A DNA stretch of 64,000 nt from Anaerosolibacter sp. (GTDB lineage Bacteria > Bacillota > Clostridia > Peptostreptococcales > Thermotaleaceae): positions 1 to 64,000 of the forward strand of contig NZ_JARBTM010000006.1 of assembly GCF_029240175.1 (NCBI RefSeq). The letters are read 5' to 3'. Below the pieces are notes generated by a model, which saw only the letters and a list, made by a program, of their open reading frames with translations, made no database searches and was not told where the DNA came from. A program made the translations under genes and the position numbers. Positions 45,922 to 56,293 of this stretch are shown in pieces. Every line of letters begins with the position of its first letter. Positions within the stretch are counted from its first letter, which is position 1.

Positions 45922-46341
45922 CTATTCATTCATTCCTTGGATCGCCTTGCTGATAATATCTCTTTCATCATCATACTTCGCTAACTCAGTAGCTCTATTC
46001 ATATGAACAAAGCGTGCTTCTATAAATCCTTCTTCCCTCTGAGGATTACAATCCATGTTTCTCGCCTTCATCAAATACCAATGAACCGTCTTGTTTACCA
46101 CCTCGTGATTTTGCCAGCTGTTCTTAAAAGAATAATGAATCTTTCCAAGATATTTAATAACCTCAGCCTTTACGCCGCCTTCTTCGAGGACTTCTCTAAC
46201 AGCCGCAGTACTTGTGTCCTCTTCTTCCTCTACTTTACCCTTAGGCAATACCCAGTCCCCATTATATTTACGTAAAAGCAGTATAGCGTTTCCGAAAACC
46301 ACCACACCGCCAGAGCTTATTTCCTCCCTCACAATGTCCAC
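45922..46341 (-). CDS. NUDIX hydrolase
   Basis: 139 residues. Complete Nudix box GKVEEEEDTSTAAVREVLEE then GG (consensus GX5EX7REUXEEXGU). Hydrolyses a nucleoside diphosphate-linked substrate; similar to Ap4A/diadenosine or (d)NTP-cleaving members, substrate not readable. Start after GGAGTG. Confidence 0.9.
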   Translation of the reverse strand: MDIVREEISSGGVVVFGNAILLLRKYNGDWVLPKGKVEEEEDTSTAAVREVLEEGGVKAEVIKYLGKIHYSFKNSWQNHEVVNKTVHWYLMKARNMDCNPQREEGFIEARFVHMNRATELAKYDDERDIISKAIQGMNE

Positions 46342-46557
46342 TCCTTAATATATTGAAACTGCAAACTATTTTTTAAAATTATACTATTTTCCTGTCACAA
46401 ACATATATATATTAAGTTATCATAATACATCTGTGCTTTCAATGTTAAATTTTAATATCTTCATAATCTATTTTATTCAGCATCATACAAAATGGTTTCT
46501 TTATAAATCTATGAGGTCCACGCCAAAGCATATCACTACGAATAATTCTTTCATCTA

Positions 46558-46604
46558 AAAAGAGTACAAGTGGACTTAAAATAAGAATTCCACCTGTACT
46601 CTTT
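46558..46604 (-). terminator. Terminator of the GH26 gene
   Basis: AAAGAGTACAAGTGGA/TCCACCTGTACTCTTT long stem just after the stop at 46611. Confidence 0.85.
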
Positions 46605-46610
46605 TATAGA

Positions 46611-48209
46611 CTATTCAGTCGTTTTATATTCTTTTAGCCTGTGTCTAAATGTATTGATCATTTCCGGGCTTTGATCCAATCTATAAATTCTTGCTGGGTT
46701 TCTTTGGCTGTCCCAATCAATCCCATTCCACCAAATAGCTACTTTGATTCGTTCAAATTTTTTCATCTGATCAAACATTTCGTGAATCCACTCAATTTTA
46801 TTACCACCTACAGAATTTGATCCAAATTCAGTTACCATAAAAGGCTGCCTAAAGATTTTATCATATTCTTCATACAGCGGTACATAGATTTCATTAAAAC
46901 CTCTCCATGTTTCTCCAGGATAATAAGTCCCTGCATTATACCCTGTTAACCCGATAATATCCACGTATTCATCTCCTGGATAATAATTTAAGGAATGATT
47001 CCATGCGAAATTTGGAAAAGAGCCATCATGAGGGTTCCATACCCATAGCACATTGTCTACCCCTGCATCTTTAAAAATATTATACACATATTTCCATACG
47101 GCTTTGAACATTTCTGGATCCTTAGAAGTAAAGTAACTGGAATAGACACACCAATCCCCATTCATTTCGTTGTTTAGCCTGAAAAGTATAGGATGTTCGA
47201 AAAGCTTTGCCTGTCGTGCATACTCATAAAAATAATCATCATACTTTCCTTTTAGAATGTCATATGTCACACTGTCATTGTCCCTGCCATCAAGATACAT
47301 GGTCTGAAGGGTTAACTCCACATATCGATTGTTCTCGTAAGCATTATTCATTTCTTCCATAGGGAATCCATTGCTTGAGAAAGACTGATACAATACCAAG
47401 AAGTCAAAAGTATAATCTAACTGTTCTTCCAAAGACTTTAAGAAACCAAAATCCTTTGGGGCAGTATTTTCAAAAATCCCCCATTGTATCTCCTTGGAGT
47501 TTTCAAAGTATTTTTCATAAAAAGCCTTTGTTTCATCATTTAATCCGCGATATACTTTGCCTTGTTCCAAATGAACTTGAGGTGTCCCCTTTTTTTCAAT
47601 TAACATAAACGTTTGGATTAGCTCCATATATTCTTCATAGCTTTGAAATGGCTTGGCTGATTTTATGATAATTGTATATACCTCATGGGCATTTTTCACA
47701 ATTTCTGCACTGACATAATGATTTTTATCATTATGTACTTTTGGAAGTTTGTCACGATCCCATTTTAACAAGTGCACTTTCATACCATTTATATGTAATG
47801 TATCCTCATATTCTTTATAATGATCTTTGGTATTCTGCAAAAATCGATTGCTATAGCCAATATAAGAGGCAGCAGAACTGGATGTTCCTTTAAAATTATC
47901 ATAATAGATTTCTATGCTTTTCTCTTTGTCATAGATCAAAGTCTTCACGGGAGAAATTGAAACGTCCACATACATGTGATTAGGATATTTTATGGTATAA
48001 CCATGGGCAAAGTTTTGATATTCATTGAATTGATGATCTATCGGCACAATCTTCTTAAAATCATCTTCTTCTGTAAAATCAGAATATGTAACAATCTTAC
48101 CATTCTTTATAAATGTACTCATAGAATCAATGGTGTCTCCAAATGCAAAAGTATTGCTAAGTATAAGGGCTGATGCACAAAGAATAGCACCAATTTTATT
48201 AATCTTCAT
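46611..48209 (-). CDS. Secreted glycoside hydrolase family 26 protein
   Basis: 532 residues from MKINKIGAILCASALILSNT (ATG after AAAGGAGGAC), a clear signal peptide ending near AFG. An N-terminal domain of about 230 residues of unknown type precedes a GH26 barrel with acid/base FRLNNEMNGDW (about residue 340) and nucleophile MVTEFGSNS (about 456). GH26 enzymes cleave beta-mannans or mixed beta-glucans; either is possible. It sits alone between whiA and yvcK, an unusual place for a polysaccharidase. Confidence 0.85.
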   Translation of the reverse strand: MKINKIGAILCASALILSNTFAFGDTIDSMSTFIKNGKIVTYSDFTEEDDFKKIVPIDHQFNEYQNFAHGYTIKYPNHMYVDVSISPVKTLIYDKEKSIEIYYDNFKGTSSSAASYIGYSNRFLQNTKDHYKEYEDTLHINGMKVHLLKWDRDKLPKVHNDKNHYVSAEIVKNAHEVYTIIIKSAKPFQSYEEYMELIQTFMLIEKKGTPQVHLEQGKVYRGLNDETKAFYEKYFENSKEIQWGIFENTAPKDFGFLKSLEEQLDYTFDFLVLYQSFSSNGFPMEEMNNAYENNRYVELTLQTMYLDGRDNDSVTYDILKGKYDDYFYEYARQAKLFEHPILFRLNNEMNGDWCVYSSYFTSKDPEMFKAVWKYVYNIFKDAGVDNVLWVWNPHDGSFPNFAWNHSLNYYPGDEYVDIIGLTGYNAGTYYPGETWRGFNEIYVPLYEEYDKIFRQPFMVTEFGSNSVGGNKIEWIHEMFDQMKKFERIKVAIWWNGIDWDSQRNPARIYRLDQSPEMINTFRHRLKEYKTTE

Positions 48210-48402
48210 TCTTGTCCTCCTTTTGCTGCCAGTGCTAAATATGTATGTATTTATAACTTTTTCTCCAATCATTATAACATAGAAATAAGTCAAATTATAT
48301 CGAAAGTTTATATCTCCCTGTACAAGCATTATTATCCTAGTTTATTATCGTTAGAAAACAGCAAAATAATAATAACAAAGTATAAAAAAGATAGGTGATT
48401 TT

Positions 48403-48948
48403 ATGCCATTAAATGAAAAATTTGTAATTAATCTTCAAGGCAAGAATTTTGTAACCTATGAAGGGCTTCTAGATCTTGCCCATCAACAGGAATTAAATTC
48501 TATATCGGTAGAACTGTTGCAGCTTCCTTCTGCAGATAACAACAATACAGCAGTATGTAAGGCAACAATAGAGGCCAATGGCCGACGCTTCATTGATTTT
48601 GGTGATGCCAGTCCAAGTTCTGTTCGCAGCAATCTTGCGCCCCATATTATCCGTATGGCTTCAACAAGGGCAAAAGCTAGAGCCCTAAGGGATTTTACTA
48701 ACATTGGAATGACAGCTCTAGAAGAGCTGGATCTAAAAGAGTTTGAAGAAAGCGGTTTGTCTCTTGACGAGGGAAAGGAACCCATGCAGAATGCAGCCTC
48801 TGATGATCCTCCAACAAAGAGACAGCTGGAAACCATAAAAAAGCTCGCCCATGAAATTGAACTGGAAGTCAACGTGGAAGCTTTGACCAAAAGAACAGCA
48901 GCGGCATTGATTTCTGAGATGCTTAGCGAAAAATATAAGCGACACTAA
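48403..48948 (+). CDS. Erf/Rad52-like single-strand-annealing domain protein
   Basis: 181 residues. The segment VCKATIEANGRRFIDFGDAS followed by APHIIRMASTRAKARALRDF, TNIGMTALEEL strongly recalls ssDNA-annealing and Rad22/Erf-type proteins (IRMAETRAKARALRDAxxxG). C-terminal region with TKRQLETIKKLAHEIELEV. Probably a DNA repair or recombination accessory protein; the assignment is by pattern only. Starts after AAGATAGGTGA. Confidence 0.65.
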   Translation: MPLNEKFVINLQGKNFVTYEGLLDLAHQQELNSISVELLQLPSADNNNTAVCKATIEANGRRFIDFGDASPSSVRSNLAPHIIRMASTRAKARALRDFTNIGMTALEELDLKEFEESGLSLDEGKEPMQNAASDDPPTKRQLETIKKLAHEIELEVNVEALTKRTAAALISEMLSEKYKRH

Positions 48949-48960
48949 TTCGTGTCGCTC
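48938..48960 (+). terminator. Terminator of the Erf-like gene
   Basis: AGCGACAC/GTGTCGCT stem overlapping the stop codon, followed by a T-rich run; also ends the convergent yvcK transcript. Confidence 0.7.
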
Positions 48961-50297
48961 TATATTTTAGTAATCTTTTTCAATTTGTCATGGATGTAAT
49001 AATAATCAAAGATTCGAAGTTTATCCGTAGAATACTTTTCCTCTAGCGCTAACTTTACAATTTGTTCCGACAGATTGATTGCATCATGCCGAATGTAGTT
49101 CTTTTTCACTTCTACAAAAGGACCTTCTACAATTCGTATGCCAGCCTGATCAATCAATTTTCGATCTTCAGGTGTCAAGCAAACAGGCTCGGCACCATCC
49201 TCTACGTATTTATGAAGTACATCCTTTGAAATCAATTCATTATTTACAAAAACATAATCAATGGATTGGCCTTTCATATGGCTCATGAGGGTATGCAAGT
49301 GTCTCCAAACGCTGTATCCGTCAGTTTCCCCCGGCTGAGTCATCACATTGGCCACATAAACTTTAATGGCACTAGATTGCTTTATGGCATCGGATATATC
49401 CTGGACCAAAAGATTGGGAATAACACTGGTATATAGGCTACCCGGTCCCAGTACAATCACATCCCCATTGGCAATGGCCTCCACACATTCACGGAGGGGT
49501 TTTGCATTTTCAGGCTTAATAAATACTTGGTCGATTTCACTGTCCAGCTCCCTTACCTTTAAGGGAATCTGTGATTCTCCTTTGATGACCTTACCATTTT
49601 TCAACTTTGCATACAGGGTAAGATCCTCAAGGGTCACTGGCAGCACCTTCCCTGTTACAGCCAATACATCGTTCATCTTTCGAATGGCTTCCTCGAAATT
49701 ATCTGAAATACCATTCATGGCAGCAATCAGGAGATTACCAAAACTCTGCCCCTTTAACGATCCCTCCTCAAACCTGTATTGAAGAAGGCGTTCCATACTG
49801 GGTTCAGTGTTGGCCAAAGCCAAAATACAGTTTCGAATATCCCCTGGTGGCAACATTCCTAAATCTTCTCTTAGCTTTCCTGATCCTCCGCCGTCATCGG
49901 CTACGGTGACGATGGCTGTAATATTGGAAGTGTATTTTTTCATTCCACGAAGAAGCACTGACAATCCCGTCCCACCACCGATTACAACTACCTTTGGACC
50001 TTTCATCAACACTTTTTTGCCACTAGAAACTCTATCCATAGGATTCCTATTACCTAAACCTGTATAACTCATGTCCAGTAAACTCATCAAGAATAAACGG
50101 ATTGGTTTTCCCGCCAATATCACCAATACACTACCGATTATCAAAAGAACAATACGATATTTCCATGAACCGCTTATATTTATCATACTGTATGAAGAAG
50201 GATAAAATCCCCACCCAATGATTACAATGCCTATCACCATAACCATAAGCCATCGCTTGATTCCTAGTCCTGGCTTCAACCAATCAAAAAAATTCAT
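48960..50297 (-). CDS. yvcK: YvcK/CofD-family gluconeogenesis and morphology factor
   Basis: 445 residues. Two N-terminal membrane segments (WLMVMVIGIVIIGWGFYPSS, IVLLIIGSVLVILAGKPIRL) as in longer Clostridia members, then the CofD-like domain: VVVIGGGTGLSVLLRGMKKY, VTVADDGGGSGKLREDLGML, GDIRNCILALANTE and LGPGSLYTSVIPNLLV. UDP-sugar-binding protein needed for cell shape on gluconeogenic carbon. Immediately downstream of rapZ. Confidence 0.93.
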   Translation of the reverse strand: MNFFDWLKPGLGIKRWLMVMVIGIVIIGWGFYPSSYSMINISGSWKYRIVLLIIGSVLVILAGKPIRLFLMSLLDMSYTGLGNRNPMDRVSSGKKVLMKGPKVVVIGGGTGLSVLLRGMKKYTSNITAIVTVADDGGGSGKLREDLGMLPPGDIRNCILALANTEPSMERLLQYRFEEGSLKGQSFGNLLIAAMNGISDNFEEAIRKMNDVLAVTGKVLPVTLEDLTLYAKLKNGKVIKGESQIPLKVRELDSEIDQVFIKPENAKPLRECVEAIANGDVIVLGPGSLYTSVIPNLLVQDISDAIKQSSAIKVYVANVMTQPGETDGYSVWRHLHTLMSHMKGQSIDYVFVNNELISKDVLHKYVEDGAEPVCLTPEDRKLIDQAGIRIVEGPFVEVKKNYIRHDAINLSEQIVKLALEEKYSTDKLRIFDYYYIHDKLKKITKI

Positions 50298-50299
50298 AT

Positions 50300-51166
50300 C
50301 TACTCCCTCACAGTTCTTACTGAATCTCTATGATTGATGGTCACACGGTGTCCTTTTTCCAATAAACTCTCATATAGAATGTTTGCTACTGTCACGGATC
50401 GATGCTTGCCTCCTGTACAACCAATGGCAATTACCAATTGGGTCTTTCCCTCTTTGATATAATAGGGAATCAGGAAATGAATCATGTCCTTCAGTTTTTC
50501 AACAAAAGCAATACTTTCCGGCCATTTCATCACATATTCTCTTACTGCAGGTTCATGTCCTGTATATTCTCTCAATGTATCAATATAATGGGGATTTGGC
50601 AAGAAACGCACATCAAATACAAGGTCTGCATCCAAGGGAAGTCCCTTCTTAAAACCGAAGGTCAAAATAGAGATCGTTAAATTTTCTGTCTTTAATCCCT
50701 CAAGATAAATCTTTCGAATTTCTTCCCGCAGCTGGGCCGAAGTCAGGTTAGATGTATCAATGATATGTTTAGCTTTTCCTTTTAATTGGGATAAACGTCC
50801 TCTTTCAGCCTCAATACCCTCTATAATCCTTCCCTCGGGGCTAAGGGGATGATTTCTTCTAGTCTCCTTGAAACGCTTAATCAGCACTTCATCTGATGCC
50901 TCTAAGAACACCACCTCATAGAGATAACCCATTCTCTCAATCGTATCAAGACTTTCGAATAAGTCGTCAAAGAACCTTCCTCCTCGAATATCGATGACCA
51001 GAGCGATTTTCTCAATATCACCTTTGGCATGAAAACAGAGTTCTGCAAATTTAGGAATTAATGAAGGCGGGAGATTATCCACACAATAAAAACCTAGATC
51101 CTCCATGCTTTTCATTGCTTGGCTCTTTCCAGCACCCGATAATCCAGTGATTATTACAAATTTCAT
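50300..51166 (-). CDS. rapZ: RapZ/YvcJ nucleotide-binding protein
   Basis: 288 residues from [20 protein letters not shown] (ATG after GGGGGA). P-loop GLSGAGKS, and the C-terminal [17 protein letters not shown] signature. In E. coli an RNase adaptor for GlmZ; in Bacillus a nucleotide-binding protein tied to competence and cell-wall metabolism. Sits between a PHP gene and yvcK. Confidence 0.95.
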   Translation of the reverse strand: MKFVIITGLSGAGKSQAMKSMEDLGFYCVDNLPPSLIPKFAELCFHAKGDIEKIALVIDIRGGRFFDDLFESLDTIERMGYLYEVVFLEASDEVLIKRFKETRRNHPLSPEGRIIEGIEAERGRLSQLKGKAKHIIDTSNLTSAQLREEIRKIYLEGLKTENLTISILTFGFKKGLPLDADLVFDVRFLPNPHYIDTLREYTGHEPAVREYVMKWPESIAFVEKLKDMIHFLIPYYIKEGKTQLVIAIGCTGGKHRSVTVANILYESLLEKGHRVTINHRDSVRTVRE

Positions 51167-51182
51167 TGTAAATCCCCCTTTG

Positions 51183-51914
51183 TTAATCTTCCGCATTCAA
51201 GATTTGTTCAGCCTTTAGCCCAGCAGCTATAGCACGATCTAAACCTGCTTTTACATTCCCCACATCCTGGGGTCTGTGGGCATCACTGCTGATAGCAAAT
51301 TTTACCCCTTCCTTCATGGCTACTTTTATATATTCTACACTGAGATGCCCGTGACTGCTATTAATTTCTAGGGCTGTATCCCTCTTAGCTGCGGCCTTTG
51401 CCAGTTCCGCTGTATCGATATTGGCCTTTGCGCCCGGATGGGTAATAATATCGATCTTATTATTATACACCGCCTCAATCACAGCCTTCGTGTTGATGAC
51501 TCTCGCTTTTCTGTCAACGGAAGGCAGGTACTTCGCCAGCACATTGTTCACATGGATGTTAAACCCATCGGAGATTCTATGGGGCAATGCACCAAAATGG
51601 TAACCTACCAAAACTACGTCTAAATCCTTCAAAATTTCCTTGTCTATATCAATTTTTCCATCGGTACTAACAATGTTCCCTTCCATGCCCAACTTCACGT
51701 TTATTCCATCCGTCTTTTCATTGATGGCATTAATCTCATCCCTCATTTTCTTTACATCTTTTCTTCGGACCCCATAGGTTACGTGACTTGGTCCGTGATC
51801 AGAGATGGCCACCTCCCTTAAGCCCTTTCGAATGGCTTCGTCTACATTTTCTTGAATCGTCCCTTTTCCATGACTGTAGATGGTATGGGTATGATAATCT
51901 GCAAAAACCTTCAT
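51183..51914 (-). CDS. PHP domain protein
   Basis: 243 residues. Metal motifs [47 protein letters not shown] and [12 protein letters not shown] histidinol-phosphatase-like metallophosphoesterase of unproven substrate, regularly located between murB and rapZ in Clostridia. Start ATG after CGGAG. Confidence 0.88.
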   Translation of the reverse strand: MKVFADYHTHTIYSHGKGTIQENVDEAIRKGLREVAISDHGPSHVTYGVRRKDVKKMRDEINAINEKTDGINVKLGMEGNIVSTDGKIDIDKEILKDLDVVLVGYHFGALPHRISDGFNIHVNNVLAKYLPSVDRKARVINTKAVIEAVYNNKIDIITHPGAKANIDTAELAKAAAKRDTALEINSSHGHLSVEYIKVAMKEGVKFAISSDAHRPQDVGNVKAGLDRAIAAGLKAEQILNAED

Positions 51915-51975
51915 TTTTATCACTCCGTTATCTTTTCGTTAATCATTATAGATTACTAAAAATACATTTCTAAAA

Positions 51976-52890
51976 CTATTCTTCACCCACAATTCTTACT
52001 TCTGGATGGAGTTCTACTTCAAACTGATCTCTAACAACCTTTTGAATCAGCTTGATCAGATGAATGACATCTGCTGCTGTGGCATTCCCTACATTGACGA
52101 CGAACCCAGAATGTAGCTCCGACACTTGGGCATCTCCAACCCGCACCCCTTTTAAACCTGCATCCTCGATCAGTTTCCCAGCAAAGTAACCCGGCGGTCT
52201 TTTGAAGGTACTGCCGGCACTAGGTAGATGTAAGGGCTGCTTTGTGGTTCTTTTCACGGTAAGGTCTGCTGTAATTTCCTTAATTCGTTCATAATCACCC
52301 TTTTGAAGGGCTATATCTACTTCCAGCACGATAAAACCTTCTCTTTGCACCAAACTGTTTCTATATTCGAACGCCAATTGTTCTCGATCTAGATAAATCA
52401 CATTACAATTATGGTCTAATACGGAAGCACCTATGACTACATCCTTCATTTCACCGCCATAGGCCCCAGCATTCATGGATACTGCTCCTCCCAAGGTACC
52501 AGGTATTCCACTGGCAAATTCAAAGCCTTCTAGACTTTCCCTCATGATCTTTTTGGACAGTACTGAGAGCAGGATTCCTGCCTGAGCTTTAATTCGACTT
52601 CCATCGATAACAATATCACTAAAATTTTCTGCAATCTTAATGACAACACCTCGAATTCCCTTATCACGTACCAGCAGATTGCTTCCATTGCCGATCACAT
52701 AATAGGGTACATGATTCTCTCTACATACCAACAGGGCATGTTGAACTTCCTCTATGGTGGTAGGCAATACCATAATATCTGCTGGGCCTCCAATCTTAAA
52801 GGAAGTATGATCCCGCATCATCTCTTGCAGGCGAATATGTTCTATTTGAATTTTCTCTTTTAATTTCTCATAAATTTCATTCATGGTCAT
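51976..52890 (-). CDS. murB: UDP-N-acetylenolpyruvoylglucosamine reductase
   Basis: 304 residues. FAD-binding motifs DHTSFKIGGPADIMVLPTTI, YVIGNGSNLLVRDKGIRGVV, EGFEFASGIPGTLGGAVSMN and the late AGSTFKRPPGYFAGKLIEDA. Second step of peptidoglycan precursor synthesis. Heads the PHP-rapZ-yvcK group. Confidence 0.95.
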   Translation of the reverse strand: MTMNEIYEKLKEKIQIEHIRLQEMMRDHTSFKIGGPADIMVLPTTIEEVQHALLVCRENHVPYYVIGNGSNLLVRDKGIRGVVIKIAENFSDIVIDGSRIKAQAGILLSVLSKKIMRESLEGFEFASGIPGTLGGAVSMNAGAYGGEMKDVVIGASVLDHNCNVIYLDREQLAFEYRNSLVQREGFIVLEVDIALQKGDYERIKEITADLTVKRTTKQPLHLPSAGSTFKRPPGYFAGKLIEDAGLKGVRVGDAQVSELHSGFVVNVGNATAADVIHLIKLIQKVVRDQFEVELHPEVRIVGEE

Positions 52891-52985
52891 TCCAACAACT
52901 CCTCATATCGATCTCTTATAACCCTTCATTTATCATGATTAGTATACCTTTTTAATCAATGAAATACAAGGCTATTCTCCCTCGA

Positions 52986-54341
52986 TTAATGCTCTAAGGT
53001 AATCCTATTGTAGGTCTCAATCTTCAACTGGGCATCTCGAAGGGCATCCTCCACAGTTTTGTTACCTAAAATAGCCAACCGTATCTGGCTCTGTAAAATC
53101 CCATCAATGGTCATCCAATTAGGATGGGTAGGCAGATTCTCACAGTAAGCCAAGCTTTTTTCCACCGTGGCCATAAGTGGATCCAATTGATAAATATCCT
53201 CTCCGCTCTTTTTCACAGGAAATACCCCTAATCGTGCTAAATCTTTTTTAAATTCATCATCGGTAACATACTTTAAAAACTTTACACACATCTCCAATTT
53301 TTTGGGATCTTCTTGCTTGAAAATCCCGTAAGCCGATACATTATTGGATAAGGAAATGGGCACCCCCTTCTCCCCAATTGGATAATTTGCTACCCCAATT
53401 TGAAACCCAAGTCCCTGATTTCTTAAACTGTTCATTACATTTATTGCCCATGTGCCCACAGGATATACGGCTACCTGCTTTTCTTTGTAAAAGCTTTCCC
53501 ATGCTTCCCTTTCCGTATTTTCTCCAAAATTTGGAACCGTTACCCCGTGAACTTGTTTTAAGTCTACTAATTTCTTTAAGCCGCTTTTCGCCCGATCATC
53601 ATTAAAACGATAAATTAAGCTGTCATCAAATATCTGGGCACCATCGGACAGTAGAATGCCCCAGGTATTGTAGTTATTCAAATCTATATATGAATTAAAC
53701 CCGTATACATCCATTTTTCCATTTCCATCTCTATCAAAGGTAAGTGCCTTTGCTGTTTCAACGAATTCTTCATAGGTCCAGTTGCCATCCTTGGGCGGAT
53801 CTATTCCTTTTTCTTGAAATATATCTAAGTTCAAAAGCATGGTATAGGTAGTCATCATGGAAGGAAATCCCCATGTTTTTCCATTATAACGAACTGCATT
53901 TAGTGCTTGGGTTTTATAATCTGATTCTTCCTCCCGGGTTAGATAACTATCTATCGGCTCTAAAACGCCCCGATCTATCATGGCAAAGTCAGTAGCTACT
54001 GGCGCTATATCTGGAAGACTGCCTGTTTGAATGGCTGTCTCTAATTCCAAGGGGCCCGTCTTTGAATCCATAGGCTTTAATTCTATATATACCCCAGGAT
54101 TCGCCTTTTCAAATGCCTTGATTTTACTGACAATCCATCCATAGCGACTGCCATTACTCACATCCAAGTGAGGATAATCCCATAGCGTAATAACCCCTCT
54201 CCACTTGATTTCTTTTTCCATAGGATCTTCCTGTCGATTTTCAGGCCTGTATTCCATAAAATAGACGGGCCCTAATATAATAAATCCACATAATAATAGA
54301 CATAAAAAAAGAGCAAAAGGTCTTTGTTTCTTTTTTGCCAT
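52986..54341 (-). CDS. Extracellular solute-binding protein, ABC sugar type
   Basis: 451 residues after GGAGGTG. N-terminal membrane anchor (PFALFLCLLLCGFIILGPVY) without a clear lipobox. Solute-binding fold of the sugar (family 1) type: ITLWDYPHL, IKAFEKANPGVYIELKPMDS, LPDIAPVATDFAMIDRGVL and QVAVYPVGTWAINVMNSL. No permease genes adjoin; with malQ next door the ligand may be a maltodextrin, an inference. Confidence 0.8.
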   Translation of the reverse strand: MAKKKQRPFALFLCLLLCGFIILGPVYFMEYRPENRQEDPMEKEIKWRGVITLWDYPHLDVSNGSRYGWIVSKIKAFEKANPGVYIELKPMDSKTGPLELETAIQTGSLPDIAPVATDFAMIDRGVLEPIDSYLTREEESDYKTQALNAVRYNGKTWGFPSMMTTYTMLLNLDIFQEKGIDPPKDGNWTYEEFVETAKALTFDRDGNGKMDVYGFNSYIDLNNYNTWGILLSDGAQIFDDSLIYRFNDDRAKSGLKKLVDLKQVHGVTVPNFGENTEREAWESFYKEKQVAVYPVGTWAINVMNSLRNQGLGFQIGVANYPIGEKGVPISLSNNVSAYGIFKQEDPKKLEMCVKFLKYVTDDEFKKDLARLGVFPVKKSGEDIYQLDPLMATVEKSLAYCENLPTHPNWMTIDGILQSQIRLAILGNKTVEDALRDAQLKIETYNRITLEH

Positions 54342-54434
54342 GTGACAGCACCTCCTACTCTATATTTATTATAATACGATGCGCTATATGCCCCAACTAG
54401 TTATGATCTAGCTTTCCATCCACGTCCTTTTTTC

Positions 54435-55913
54435 TTATCTTCCATACAATTTCGTCATATGCTGTATTCTCTTTACCAATGCACCAGTCAATGCTTCCTT
54501 TTTCATTCGCCACTGCCAATTGCCATCTAGGGTAGATGGTCTATTCATCCTATGCATGCTGTCCAACCCCAAAAAATCCTGCATAGGAGCGATGGCTAGC
54601 TTCGCCACAGAACTCCAAGCTGCCCGTATGAATCCCCAATGATACCCCTCTTCCTCTATCAAACGTAGATATTCCTTGGCATAATTCAAATCTTCTGTTT
54701 TGGCTGTATTTAACCAGCCCTGAATTGTATCGTTGTCATGGGTACCCGTATAAACAACACAGTTTTTCTCGTGGTGATGGGGTAGATAGTCACTTTCTAT
54801 ATTTGCATCGAAGGCAAACTGCAGTACCTTCATGCCTGGATATTTTGACTCTCGCCTGAAATCAATGACCTCTTTCGTAAGAAATCCAAGATCTTCTGCG
54901 ATGATTTGAACTACTCCCAATTCCTTTGTTACTGTTTGAAATAATTTCATTCCGGGACCCTTCACCCATCTCCCTGTCGCTGCCGTAGGGCTTCCATAAG
55001 GAATCTCCCAATAAGATTCAAAGCCTCTAAAATGATCAATACGGATAATATCATAAAGTTTTAAGCTTCCCCGAATTCGATCAATCCACCAATCATAATT
55101 CCTATCTTCCAGCACATCCCATCGATAAATAGGATTTCCCCATAACTGTCCATTTTCAGAGAAAAAGTCGGGGGGACATCCTGCTATGGCAATAGGCTTT
55201 TTTTCCTCATCTAAAAGAACTATTTCACTATTGGCCCATGCATCCACACTGTCCTCCGCCACATAGAAGGGGATGTCCCCGATAATTTGAATTCCTTTTC
55301 CATTTGCATAACTCTTTAACTTCTCCCACTGCTCAAAAAATAAATATTGCAGAAACACCCAATATTCTATTTCTTCTGCTAGTAGGTTTTGATAATATTT
55401 AAGTGTTTTTCCTTCTCTTTGCTTGATCTCCTGGTCCCACACCTGCCATGGCTTCATCTGAAAGTGAGCCTTTAAAGCCATGAACAAAGCATAATCTTCG
55501 ACCCAATCTTTGTTCTGATATCGGAATTCTTTCATGCCATCGTTTTTCATGTTATTACTTCTATTGTAGATACGCTTTAGCAGCCCCAACTTATTGTAGT
55601 ATATTTTCTCGTAATCAACGTTTTCCGGATCACTGCCAAAATCTATAGTTTTTAGATCCATTTCATTCAACAATCCGTTCTCCAGCAATATCTCAAAATC
55701 AATGAGATATGGATTGCCTGCAAAGGATGAAAAAGATTGATAGGGCGAGTTTCCGAAACCTGTAGGCCCCAAGGGCAACACCTGCCAAACCCGTTGTCCT
55801 GCGCTTACTAAGAAGTCTACAAATTCATAAGCTCCTTTTCCCAAAGTACCTATCCCGTAGTCCCCAGGCAAGGATGTGATATGCATCAAAATACCACTAC
55901 ATCTTTCTGCCAT
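54435..55913 (-). CDS. malQ: 4-alpha-glucanotransferase
   Basis: 492 residues. GH77 motifs: SGILMHITSLPGDYGIGTLG, WQVLPLGPTGFGNSPYQSFS, the nucleophile region IIRIDHFRGFESYWEIPYG, IIAEDLGFLTKEV and YTGTHDNDTIQGWL. Disproportionates maltodextrins. Starts after AAAAAGGAG. Confidence 0.95.
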   Translation of the reverse strand: MAERCSGILMHITSLPGDYGIGTLGKGAYEFVDFLVSAGQRVWQVLPLGPTGFGNSPYQSFSSFAGNPYLIDFEILLENGLLNEMDLKTIDFGSDPENVDYEKIYYNKLGLLKRIYNRSNNMKNDGMKEFRYQNKDWVEDYALFMALKAHFQMKPWQVWDQEIKQREGKTLKYYQNLLAEEIEYWVFLQYLFFEQWEKLKSYANGKGIQIIGDIPFYVAEDSVDAWANSEIVLLDEEKKPIAIAGCPPDFFSENGQLWGNPIYRWDVLEDRNYDWWIDRIRGSLKLYDIIRIDHFRGFESYWEIPYGSPTAATGRWVKGPGMKLFQTVTKELGVVQIIAEDLGFLTKEVIDFRRESKYPGMKVLQFAFDANIESDYLPHHHEKNCVVYTGTHDNDTIQGWLNTAKTEDLNYAKEYLRLIEEEGYHWGFIRAAWSSVAKLAIAPMQDFLGLDSMHRMNRPSTLDGNWQWRMKKEALTGALVKRIQHMTKLYGR

Positions 55914-56256
55914 ATAAATACTCCTTTTTGCGATTTCTTGGTATATAATTCATCTTATTTTTACTGGGGCTATTTTATGCCCTTAGACATAATAGAGAAA
56001 GGATACGCCACTAGGTCGAGCTCAAGATTAAGATCGAGGAAAGACTGTAGGGGTTGCATAGTATGCAACCCGCCCAAGGGCTAGGGTGGCCTCTTCGGGT
56101 CTCGGGTCGCATACTATGCGTCCCCTACGCAAAAAACATCCCAAGATCCTTCACTTCGTTCTGGATAGAAGAATGGTTGAATCTGGGGTCTTCGGACGAT
56201 TCGTGAATCGCCCCTACTGCCTTCGCTCGATCTTCTGTCGTATTGTCCTGCTAAAC
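55914..56256. repeat. Intergenic region with long inverted repeat
   Basis: No gene. GTAGGGG...TTGCATAGTATGCAACCC (56049-56072) and GGGTCGCATACTATGCGTCC then CCTAC (56104-56128) are roughly complementary, and a further GGACGATTCGTGAATCGCCC lies at 56194-56213. This is a structured, possibly MITE-like sequence. Confidence 0.5.
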
Positions 56257-56261
56257 ACAAA

Positions 56262-56284
56262 AGACTGCTTCCGTGGAAGCAGCC
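56262..56284 (-). terminator. Terminator of hydF
   Basis: AGACTGCTTCC/GGAAGCAGCCT stem immediately after the hydF stop. Confidence 0.8.
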
Positions 56285-56293
56285 TTCTTTATA

